DNA from: Physcomitrium patens | Lineage: Eukaryota > Streptophyta > Bryopsida > Funariales > Funariaceae | Direction of reading: 5' to 3' | Assembly: GCF_000002425.4 (NCBI RefSeq) | Contig: NC_037259.1 | Coordinates: 5,113,481 to 5,177,480 of the forward strand | DNA: 64,000 nucleotides | Part shown: positions 46,060-57,638 of the stretch, one piece after another | Numbering within the stretch: the first letter of the stretch is position 1 | Layout of the letters: each line of letters begins with the position of its first letter | The notes under the pieces: model-generated | What the model saw: only the letters and a program-made list of their open reading frames with translations | Database searches by the model: none | Told to the model about the DNA's origin: nothing | Program-made: the position numbers and the translations under genes

Positions 46060-49000
46060 GTGCGGCTGGAATCTTGTACAACTTCTAATAAAGGTCCTAT
46101 CCTCTCCTCAGAACCATCTCCTTGTTTTATAATAGATGTGTGTTTAGGACCTAATAATTACAAAGCCTCTGCCTTGGTAGATTCAGGAGCCTCATCTTGT
46201 TATTTAGATGAAGAATTTGCTAGATGTCATAGAATATCATTAATACAAAAAACTAAACCTGTACACGTAGAAGTCATAGATGGTCGTCCGTTGTCTTCTG
46301 GAGATGTAACTCACGAAACACTTCCTGTAGATGTAGTAATAAATGGTCATAGTAGTTGCGTAATTTTTAATATAATTATATCTCCCTCTAATCCAGTAAT
46401 TTTAGGCTTATCATGGTTAGAAAAGTATAATCCTCGAATAGATTGGATTTCTCGTAAACTTGATTTTCCTCAGAGCATTAGTAACAGTTCTATTAACCAA
46501 GTAAAAAACCATGAGTCTAGTATAGTAAAACTCGCACCTATAGGTGCAAAAGCATTTATACACGCAGCAAAAGAAGGATCAACTTTTGCTATTTATGCTG
46601 AACCTATTTCTGAAAGCGTAAAGACTTCAAGTGGCATTCCAAGTCAATATCAGGATTATCAAGACGTTTTTGAGAAAAAGAATGCAGATATTCTTCCTGA
46701 GCATCGTCCATACGATTGTTCAATCGATCTCAAGGAAGGAACTCAGCCACCATTTGGACCAATTTACAGTTTATCGCAAGATGAGTTGGCTGAACTCAAG
46801 ACATATATTGACGAGAATTTAGCAAAGAATTTCATACGCCATTCAAAATCTCCAGCAGGAGCTCCAATTCTATTCGTAAAGAAAAAAGATGGATCTTTAC
46901 GAATGTGTGTTGACTATCGAGGACTCAATAAGATCACAATCAAGAACAGGTATCCATTACCTTTGATATCAGGACTCCTTGACCAGTTAAATCAAGCTAA
47001 GATCTATACAAAAATAGATCTAAGAGGAGCATATAATCTAGTACGGATCAAACAAGGAGATGAATGGAAGACTGCGTTTCGAACCAGGTACGGGCATTTT
47101 GAAAATAATGTCATGCCTTTTGGACTCACGAATGCACCAGCTGCTTTTCAACATCTCATGAATGATGTATTTCGTGAATTCTTAGACAATTTTATCGTCT
47201 GTTACCTAGACGATATTCTGATTTATTCTAAGAATGTCGAAGAACATGAAATACATGTTCGTCAAGTATTACAAAAACTCAAAGATACAGGATTGTACGC
47301 CAAGATGGAAAAGTGTGTATTTCACACTACTCAAGTTGACTTTTTAGGATACATCATTTCAAATGATGGTCTTATGATGGATTCTAAGAAAGTCCAAACA
47401 ATCATGGATTGGAAGATTCCAAAGACTGTAAGAGATGTCCAATGTTTCTTGGGATTTGCCAATTACTATCGGATCTTCATCAAAGATTTCTCACGAGTTG
47501 CAGCTCCACTTACACGCTTGACTAGTAAAGATAAATTCCAATGGAATCAAGAAGCGGAAGCAGCATTTGAAGCCTTGAAGACATCGTTTGTCTCTGCACC
47601 AGTCTTATATCGTGTTGACTTTTCCAAGGCATTTTTTATGGAAACAGACGCATCGGATTTTGCCTTGGGTGCAGTTTTATCACAAATGGGAACAGATGAC
47701 AAACTTCATCCGATAGCTTTTCATTCAAGAAAATTCTCAGCAGCCGAGATCAATTATGAGATCCACGATAAAGAACTTCTTGCGATCGTGGATTCCTTTC
47801 AAGAATGGCGTCATTATCTAGAAGGTGCTTCTAGTCCAGTCATTGTGTATACAGATCACAAGAACCTCGAGTATTTCATGTCAGCACGCGTGTTGAATCG
47901 TCGTCAAGCTCGTTGGAGTATGTCTTTGTTAAGATTCGACTTCATTATCACTTATCGGCCAGGAAAACAACAAGGTTTGTCCCATGCCCTGTCTAGACGT
48001 TCTTATTTTGCACCAAAAGAAGGAGATGCAGCTTTTGAGTAACAAAGAACGGTCCTCTTGAAACCGGAGCAATTTCATCTCCGAGCAGTGAAATCAACAC
48101 TGACTGTTGATTCAACTTTTCTCAAGCAAATCCAGTCCAGTATGTCCTCAGACCCTCTTGTTCATGATATCGAGAATAATTCTTCCAAGTCTCATGATTC
48201 TTCTAAGTTCGAGTTCAAGAATAATCTATTATATTTTGAAGGACGCCTATATGTTCCAGAAGGAAAAGCACGTTTGCGTGTTCTTCAAGCACGTCATGAC
48301 TTTCCAACAGCAGGGCACTTTGGATATAATAAGACTTTGGAACTCATATCAAGAGATTTTTGGTGGCCACAAATGTGGAAGTCAGTCAAAGACTTTGTAC
48401 AATCATGTGATATTTGTTCAAGATCAAAAATTCCTCGACATCGACCTTACGGACTTCTTCAGCCATTACCTATACCAGAACAACCATGGTCTTCTGTTTC
48501 TATGGATTTCATCACAGATCTTCCAAACTCAAGATCTTATGATTCTATATTTGTGATAGTAGATCGTTTCACCAAGATGGCACATTTTATGCCATGTACA
48601 AAATCTATCACAGGTGAAGAAACAGCTAAGTTTTTCATTGATAATATCTATCGCTATCATGGATTGCCTAAAGATATCATATCGGATAGGGGAACTCAAT
48701 TTGTGTCGAGATTTTGGAGGACTCTTTTCAAGATTTTAAAAGTGGACATAAAGCTATCTTCAGCTTTCCATCCTCAAACTGATGGACAAACAGAGCGCGT
48801 AAATCAAGTCTTGGAACAGTATTTAAGGTGTACCATCAACTACCAACAAGATGATTGGACAATCCTTCTGCCATTGGCAGAGTTTGCTTATAATAATACG
48901 GTACATTCCTCCACGCAACAAACACCTTTCTTTGCCAATTATGGCTATCATCCACGACTTGATACTTTTGATTTTTCAAAAGTTGATAATCTTGCAGCAG

Positions 49001-49548
49001 AAGATATGGCAAATCGGTTGTCAGAGTTACATGCAATAATGAAGGCGCAGTTGAAGAAAGCTCAAGAACGACAAAAGATAAATGCAGATGTATATCGTAA
49101 AGAGCAACCACAACTCAACGTGGGTGATAAGGTATGGCTACTTCGTCGCAATATCAAGACCACTCGACCTTGTGACAAATTGGACTATCGTAGGCTTGGC
49201 CCCTTTTCTGTTTCTGAACAGATCAACCCAGTTGCATATCGGTTACATCTACCGGAGTCAATGAAGATCCATCCTGTATTCCACGTGTCTCTTCTTGAAC
49301 CATATAAGACAGTGGATATACAAGGAAGAAGACAAATGCCACCGCCTCCTATAGAAGTAGATAATAATGAAGAATTTGAGGTGGAAGAGATATTAGACTC
49401 AAGGCGGCGCCGAAATAAGCTGGAATATCTTGTTCATTGGTGCGGATATGATATTAGTGAGCGCACATGGGAGCCATCTAGGAATCTAGCAAATGCATCA
49501 GCTAAAGTCAAAGTTTTTCATCAACGACATCCATCAAAACCAAGATGA
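46060..49548 (+). mobile_element. Element E pol region
   Basis: Protease VDSGASSCYLDE (about 46180); [22 protein letters not shown] (about 46875) and [10 protein letters not shown] (about 47205); RNase H ETDASDFALGAVLS (about 47640) and YTDHKNLEYF (about 47850); integrase zinc module ending CDICSRSK (about 48410), core SMDFITDLP (about 48500), ISDRGTQFVS (about 48680) and Glu in GQTERVNQ (about 48790); GPF-type module (RRLGPFSV, about 49190); chromodomain LEYLVHWCGYDISERTWEP (about 49420). It is in a different frame from gag and carries about one break. Confidence 0.93.
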
Positions 49549-49771
49549 AAACCTCTCTTATAAAAGAGACAAGATTGAGGAAGTTATGAAGGCCTCAACA
49601 GTGATCAAATAACAGGGTGGTCTTCTCGCCCTGGAATGGCACACTATCGATGGCTAAGAGGACCCATCAACTATCTTCGAAGAGAACAAAGATCAGAGTA
49701 TGTAGCAAATACAATTCGCCGCATATTAGATTTTCTCAATATATAATCACCGCTCTTCGTGGAACTCGTCC

Positions 49772-49787
49772 CTAGAAGGGGGGGTAA
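49772..49787 (+). other. Element E polypurine tract
   Basis: 'tagaagggggggtaa' directly before the 3' LTR. Confidence 0.8.
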
Positions 49788-50317
49788 TGTCACGGACATA
49801 CATATAATTACCTATATGAATAGATAAAAGTATGTAAAAGTAGGTTAATTGTGTAATATCTTCTAGAGAAGCTTCTTAGAAGCTTCATAGACGCTGCTTT
49901 GACTTTATAGAAGTCTATAATTGACTTTTAGGTTAGAAACTTGGTCAACAAGTTAGCCATGTGCCACGCATGTTGGAAGCTTAAAGAACAAGCTAACTAC
50001 GTGGTCCATCCATAGAAAACTTGCCTTGCAAGCAAAGGCATGTGGCCTAGAAAGTCAACATATATTGGAGGTCTTATAGAACATCGCCACGTGGCTTCTA
50101 GTTAGATAGTATATATAGAGGCAAGAGTGAAGCCCTCTTCACTCTTGTCAACTCCTTTCTTGCTTCTAGTCTAGTTTCAAGAGTCTCTAGTTTTCTTGTA
50201 TTTTGGCAATAGCCATTCCAGTTTCTTTCTTAATATACATATTTCTATTTTGTCCTATTTCTTTTTGAGAAAAGTCTCACTTACTCTTTAGCTTTCATCG
50301 AGTTCTTGTCCTTGACA
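49788..50317 (+). repeat. Element E 3' LTR
   Basis: 530 bp; pairs with 44305-44834. Confidence 0.94.
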
Positions 50318-50322
50318 ATTAT
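50318..50322. repeat. Element E target-site duplication, right (ATTAT)
   Basis: Pairs with 44300-44304. Confidence 0.93.
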
Positions 50323-50700
50323 ATGAGGAGTTATTGGAGGATTATGATTATAACTTATTGAGAGTTGTGTGTATTTTGGACAAAGTAAGTCTATGATTAC
50401 GAAAATTATGTGAATTCAAATTATTAGACTGAAGTTTGTTATTCCTGGTATTGGATGGAAATTATTGTGTTATGAGCGGTCTTTTGAGAGTGCAGGGTTG
50501 CACACTATTGTTATCAATTGATGAAGGAGTATTGTTAGTGGGAGAAAGCATCATAGTGTTTCTTAGTATTTTAGTAGTTCGGAATATAGTTAATTATGTG
50601 ACCCTAACAAGCAAAATTCATGCACTTAGTCTTTCCCTATGTTCAAATTCCCCTATACAGGTTTATTCCGAAAGAAATTGTAGAATAAGTAAAACGACAC
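50323..50700 (+). repeat. Element C 3' LTR, second part
   Basis: Continues the LTR after element E and matches about 34035-34409 in the 5' LTR ('gcggtcttttgagagtgcag', 'gaataagtaaaacgac'). Confidence 0.85.
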
Positions 50701-50701
50701 T

Positions 50702-51059
50702 ATAGTAGATAGATGAAAAACTTATTGATATTAATTCATCTATTTTTGCCTATAATTATATATAAACTATTACTTATTATTGTGCACCATGGTTGTCATG
50801 TGCCATAAGTTGCTACAAAATATTGCTTTGATTTTTTTTTTATATATATATCCTTGTTGCTTGTATAGACATACTAATTTCATAGTGAGTAAAGAAATTG
50901 AAAGAAAGCATTGAATCCCAATAAAAGAAGTATTAAAATAAATTCCAATGTTTGAGGGATTTTTAGACTCATTATAATTGAGAGTATGGAATATGGAGAG
51001 TATACAAGTAACTAAGATATATGGCCTAATAAAATTATTATAATAAAATTTTAGCCTTA

Positions 51060-51092
<33 letters not shown>

Positions 51093-53463
51093 ATCATTAT
51101 ATAACTCAAATTGTAATGAATAGCTACAAATCTCCTATGAGAGTTTATTATTCTTAGATCATTGTCATCATTATCAATATTATGGCTTCTAACAACTTCT
51201 AATAATGTATCCTTATATCACACAATAAAAACACCATATTACACTATAGCAACAAAAATAGAAACATGAATCTAGATCAATGCCACATTAAAATTCTATT
51301 GCTACAATTCAATGTTGTACTCTACTATATTCTAGGGCCATACTATACTCCAACACCATGATAGCAATCAGCAATCTTAACATATCTATTAGGAAAAGTT
51401 TCCAAAAACAATAATACTTAGTATTTAAGAACAACAATGTAAAATAATAACCTTTGTACTACATTCCACAAAAATTGAAGAAAAAAAACTTCTTCATAAT
51501 CTATTCTATTTTAATTTACTACACTACAAAATTTTAAAAAATAAGATTTTTGTCAAATAAAAAATAAAGATTCTAAGTGCAACTTAGTAATGATATCTAA
51601 TATGTCACAAAAAGAGAATTCAAACGTGCAAGTATATAAAGAAGAGCCTAAATTATAGTCAATGGTTAAAACACTATAGCTAAAGAAAGCCTTAAAATTA
51701 TGATTTTTTTTTTCTTAATAAGACTTATAAACTTGATTTCATAAGAAAATCAAGTTAAGATGGCTTCTCTACCTAAATCCTCAAACCTCACCTAATACTA
51801 TAAGGTCAACTATTCTAAAAACATTAAGTAGATGAAAATCCACTTAACTAAAGTATAGTACATCTATTTGACATATTTTGGCACTCAATGCCATATTATG
51901 TGACATAATTGTCAAAACTTGAGATTAAGGCTAATAGCTATCAAATGACCTCTAAAAATACTTCTTTGGCCAAAAATAACTTTACTATTGTATTATTATA
52001 TTAGAAACATATTTCTAGTAGGAATTGACTTCTCACATGCTTTAATTCATGAGAATTTGTAATACTTGTGAAGATTAAAATTTTGACAATTTGAATTGAA
52101 TTTGATTTATTCCAAATTACTTTAATTCATTTCTAGCTTATTTATGACATCTTTGATAATATAATTAGAAAGAGAAGCAAGATCTGCACTTTAAATCTCA
52201 ACATCTAATGAGAATGAAGAATCACTCTAAATTCATACATAAGAACAAATACTTTTTAATAAGCAGTAGAGCGCAGTCCATGAAATGGAAAAGCAATTCG
52301 AAGCTGTTGAACCAATTGGTCAATATCAATTCCAGAAGGCTTCTTAACACGACAAGCTATACATTTTTAATTTACTGTCATCATGAAAGAAAACAAATAA
52401 GCTAATCAAGATATTTGAACAAATTATGATTCTTTTTCTTTTACTTTTCATTTCTTTTAAAAAGAGTTATCTTGTAATTTACTTTTTAATTTTTTTTACA
52501 GAAATCATTACTTTCATGATTACATACAAATCAATTTTTGGTTTAACTCACTAGATACTAACCAAAATTTGAAAACAATTGTTTGTAAATATTAACATCA
52601 TTCTTAGAAACACTTAATAAGATTTCAAATTTTATTATTGTCATGTTAATTTTTGTATTAAATTCTTTACTAAGGGTTTGCAATGAGGAGTTTTAATTCA
52701 GTGCCACTTATTTGGAAACCCCGAAATTCAGCATTACAAGAGAAATGCACAGACTAGATGCAATCTTTCAGGAATAACATCGTTACTGTTGTGTAAGTGT
52801 GTTTATGTATGTGAGAATATATTTATATTTTTCTTTATTTATTTATTTATTTGTGTGTGTGTGTGTGTGTGGTTCTTTTCAATCCAATTAGTATATTTAT
52901 TTTATTACTAACAGTAGTTTACAATTAATCAAAAAAAACTTGTTTCTATGTTTCTGAATGGTGTATGTTCTCTAAACAATTTTATTTTTATTACTATTTT
53001 TAAAAAAAATTCAAAATTACAAAATACAACATAATTCAAATAATATTGGTTTATTATGTAAGTGTAATTACATTTATTTATCTATTATATTTTATTTTAA
53101 TATTTGAGCCATATTATTCTCTGATCTTTAAACTAAATCATAACACTTATTATTCTTTCTTCTTCTATCTTTTACATATATTTCTTAAAATCACACCCCA
53201 TGACCTAAATATTTCAGGTTTCAACATTTTCAAATAATTATAATAATACTTTCTGCATGAAATTAACACATGGTTGAAAACATGATAGGCATGAAACAAT
53301 TGTGTTCAAGGACTCTTGGAAAATTAAAATGCACAGTTCATGCACAAAGTAAAACCCTAAAACAAAGATTCAAACATTATTTATTTTGATTATTCATCAA
53401 TTGACTTCCAAGTTACAAGTCCAATCTTGACATTGGAGGTGAGAGAAGATCAACATAAGAAAA
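50702..53463. other. Intergenic stretch upstream of the dynein gene
   Basis: AT-rich, no recognised gene. It contains a run of about 30 A (51061-51090), a GT microsatellite (about 52852-52871) and many short frames. About 52283-52365 has a protein-like frame ending in a stop (HEMEKQFEAVEPIGQYQFQ) after an AG, which could be the last exon of an unseen gene, but nothing upstream supports it. No promoter element for the dynein gene could be fixed. Confidence 0.45.
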
Positions 53464-56400
53464 ATGGAATCTATTGATGAAGATGAAAACCCTATTTCCA
53501 AAAAGTGCAAAATTGCAAAAAACTCAATTGAAAGAAGACTTCAAGGAAAACAAGAGAAAACATTTACCCTGGACAAAAAAGTTTATATGAGCCATCCACT
53601 GGTGTTAAATGTACCAGAAGCCTCAATTGAATTTTCACCACAAATTGAGTCTTGCAAAGCTACAAGTAGTTCAAGTGCCAAAGAAGCTTGGAAGCGTAGA
53701 CAAGGAAAATTCAAGCTTGCAACTCCTGAATCAGAAACTCAATACATGTGGTTGCCCTTTTTTGGTAAATCATTTATATAATAATCCAATACAATCAAAA
53801 AAAAAAAAAAAAAAAAAAAAAAACAATTCTACTTGTTGTCTTGCAAATGGTTTCATTTATATACTAATACCAAATAAGATAAAATTTGTGAAAATAAATT
53901 TGTAAAAAACTTGCATGTATAATTCAACATTTAATCATTTTTTAAAGGATGTTGGAATTAGTAAGTTACTTATATTAATGCAATAGAAGGATTATGTGTG
54001 TAGAGTCATTGAAAGAAGATCCAACAAGGCCGGAGTTTGTGTATTTGCAACCACCATTGGTTCCAAAGTCTCCAAAGTATGATCCATATGAATTGGAGAT
54101 TGTGAGGCATTGCCACCTCCGCCAACATGCTGCGTGTTTCCATTACACCATGAGCTCCAAAGGAGTCACCCTCTTCAGTTCCAATGGCAATGCCGGTTGT
54201 TATAACATTCAACACCTATTTATATTTTGTATGCATGTGTGTATCACTCATATACTGTGTTTTCTGTCAATATATATATATATATATATATATATTGATA
54301 GAAAAATAGATAATTTTTAAGTTTTATCTTGATAAACACCCAAAACTTTGCAAATAAAAATTGTAATGGATGATCTAATTTAATAGTATCACTCATATAC
54401 TGTTCAAGGATCTACTTTAGAACTTAATGTTTACTTTGTGGTTTCTTGAAATTCTGTTTTTACTGTTGATGGAATAACAAGAGTTATTGTGATGACATGC
54501 ATTATAGAATTTGAAGCATTGGATCAATGGGAAAGAGCTTATAATCAATTTAGATGCATCATGCATCTTAACATTTTTTCCCAAGTATGATTAAGTGTTT
54601 TTACTTCTACTTCTTTTTTGTGTATTTTGTGTGGAATTATATCCTGAAACATAATTGAATCAATTTTGTAAAATTATTTTATTCTTATTAACGAATTTTT
54701 TTTACTAATAATCAAATTCTCCTTCCTTTTCACATTACAATATCAACTTTGTTTAAAAAGCATTATCTAAACATGAACATAATCAAAATCATTTTTTTAT
54801 TTTTTTATTTTTCATGTATTTCCTTTATATTACCTAGGAAACAGTTCTATGTATAATAGCTTTAGATGCATGTTATGATTTACAAAACTTCACAATTATT
54901 ACAGTATAAAATTTGGAAGACATGGGCGCTTTGGAAACATTATGTTCGCAGAAAGAAAAAAACATTGGCCAGTGCAATTATTCAAAAAAACTTGTTTGCA
55001 AATCATGTAATTTTTGCAGATGTGTTGGTCAAAATACGCAAGGTATGGCTTGATTTTCAAAAAAAATCTATTTTAGGTTGAATTCTGAAAATCTTCTGAA
55101 ATTTTATCAAATTAACGAGTTCAATTCCAAAAATACAAAAAACATATGTAGTAATATTTCGTTTGTGGAATATAATATTTCAATCTTCTGAATCTGGATG
55201 AGACTGTGATTAGTACAGATAGTTGTTAAAATTTGGACTATGCGGTTTTATTATCTTGATCCAAAGAAAATATACACGTTGAATGAATTCATACAAGAGC
55301 AAACAATTAAAAAAAATATTGTTGATTTAGACATATCACAGGTATTCATAAATACATCCTTTAGAATTAATGCATAAATTTTGTAACGTTTGATTTGAAA
55401 TTTTTGTGATGAAAAAAATCTATACGTAATTTGGAGACAATATTTTTATTCTATTTTTATTCTATTTTATTAAAAACATGGTTGTTTTATTTCAATACAT
55501 ACAATTTCTAAAATTAAGAGTTATATTCACTTGTTACAATCCCGTACACAAATAATAATCAAATTATTTGCTCAATATTATAATTGATATGACATGATGC
55601 AATTTATTGAATGGAATTAAGTATGCAAGAGATATTATAATAGCAATAAAAAATGCTTGCATGAATGCTTTAGCTCAACTTGAAGAAAGTCTTTTGGGTA
55701 CCAATGATTCTTCAATGTCACTCCCAAATGAAGAATCAGAAAACCATGTACAATCTACACATCCTTTAACCTTTACCATCATAATATGGTTTTATTTCTT
55801 TCTCCATTTTTTTCTATATATATATATTGAATTTTTTGAAAATTCAAAGATTAATTGTCAATCAACCAAACATAGGAACGATACACCTATTTGATAGCAG
55901 CAGCAAAGAGATTGGAACAATCACGGCTTTTAAGTTTTGTAAGGTTGGTGGATTATCTCATCACGGATGCATTACACATGGTGTTGAAATCTACCTTAGA
56001 AGACTTGGTCTTCATCTTTCTCAACTTGTATCACAATGAAGTAAATAACAATGCTATAGTGGCTTTGCAAAACCACAATGTGGGCGGAAGAGATGATGAA
56101 GAAGACGAGCATGGCTCTTCTAGAGATTCCATTCTAATGAGCTCACCAAATCCACAATCCTCTCTTGCTAACTCTTCTTCTACCATAAATGAATCTTTTG
56201 ATGAGGATGGAAAAAAAGTTGCTACACCTCCACAATATCTCATGGTGGAATTGTGGGTTTGTGATGAAATTCTTGTTTTCCATCCTTCTTTTCAAGATTA
56301 CAAAATAAAGGTTTTGAATTTCCATGTCCATATACTCTTTTACACTATTTGATTAGATATATTGTGTAGAATATATCTAAATAAATAAAAATAAATAAAT

Positions 56401-57282
56401 AATTAGTTAGAAAAATAATATATCACAAAAATAAATAAATAATTAGTTGGAATTTTATCTTAAAATCCATCTTTTTTTAATAGAAGCATTGGGATTTTGA
56501 TTTTTTTGTGCTTTGCATTGCTATTGAATACAGTATAGTTGTCAAACTTGTGAGATGAAATTGTGGTATAGATTGAAGGATATGTCAAAGATATTTTGAA
56601 TGTTGTACGTGTTCTACGGAGAATGCTTTATCATCCCGAGCTTGATGGAGTTGTTGATAAAGGAGATGTGGATGTTGAGAATTTGACATCCTATGTTGAT
56701 CTTATTGGTGAAAATCAATTCCATGCAATTCTGAAAAAAATTCCAAAAATTATAAAATCTTCATTTAAGGTATGATTACTATGTGACAAAGTCCATGAGG
56801 ATTATTTCTGAATTCAATCTTTTGATGCAAAAAAACTAATATGAAATAAAACAACTTGAATTATTGGAATGTATTAAATAAAGTATAAAGAATTTTCAAA
56901 TTACACATTTTTAAACTATTACTAAAAATAGTGAAAAATCAAATCAACATAACAAAGTATGAAACAAACAAAACATACTCAACTTGAAACCTAACATGAT
57001 AACTAATTCTATTAACTGATTTTTCATTTATGATTACAACATAATATATACTTATACCACATTTACATACATACATAAACAAATTGAAAATTCTGATTTA
57101 AATTTTTTTCAAATTTTTATTTCATGACATGAATTTTTTAAAGCCACCATCTCAATATAAATGATATTTTTCAGATTTATAGTTTTGAAAAATCTGTCTA
57201 TCATAAACTTAATTGTATAAATCAGTAATTTTTTTACATAATGAAGTTTATGTCAATGAATTAGAGCACTATAAATAAAATT

Positions 57283-57318
<36 letters not shown>

Positions 57319-57594
57319 GTTATAATCTTCTGGAAAGCTAGTTTGACCCATCAAACGTAAATTATTCAATTTTGAACATTTCAATTATTTATATTTAAAA
57401 TAAAAATAGGAAACAAATACATGTTATTAATGATATTTATTTTTTAAAAAAATTAATCCAAAGCATCCTAAATATAGCAAGTACAAACAAATATATGACT
57501 TTCGTCAATGAATGTTTCAAATTAAAAGAAATAATGATATCCAGAAAAATATTTGTCACTTTTGAAGAATTTCCAACTTCAATATTATTTTACT

Positions 57595-57638
<44 letters not shown>

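Larger units (their letters stand above)
44305..50317 (+). mobile_element. Element E: chromodomain Ty3/gypsy element (Tf1/Tcn1-like)
   Basis: 6013 bp with two 530-bp LTRs (44305-44834, 49788-50317) and the target duplication ATTAT. It is the same family as F, and coding regions are nearly identical over long stretches. The LTRs differ at about 5 of 530 positions by hand, so the insertion is recent. It looks nearly whole, with about one break in pol and a shorter post-pol region than F. It sits in the 3' LTR of the much older element C. Confidence 0.95.
33666..50700 (+). mobile_element. Element C: old Ty3/gypsy element with several insertions
   Basis: Direct repeats at 33666-34409 and 43941-50700 (the latter split by element E) frame gag, protease, RT, part of RNase H and integrase. 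The primer site is of tRNA-Asp type. By hand the first 160 bp of the LTRs differ at roughly one in eight positions, so it is old. The coding part has many breaks. Three later events sit inside it: a family-B piece (39100-40116), a solo LTR (40434-42222) and element E (44305-50317). I found no clear target duplication. LTR ends are approximate because the terminal bases have changed. Confidence 0.85.

Noticed and set aside
25394-50317. E and F as arms of a single inverted duplication
   Set aside because: Their target-site duplications differ (GAATG and ATTAT) and each has its own flanks.
51061-51090. Poly-A run as the tail of a processed pseudogene or LINE
   Set aside because: No reverse transcriptase, gene-like sequence or flanking duplication could be seen upstream; similar runs occur throughout the window.
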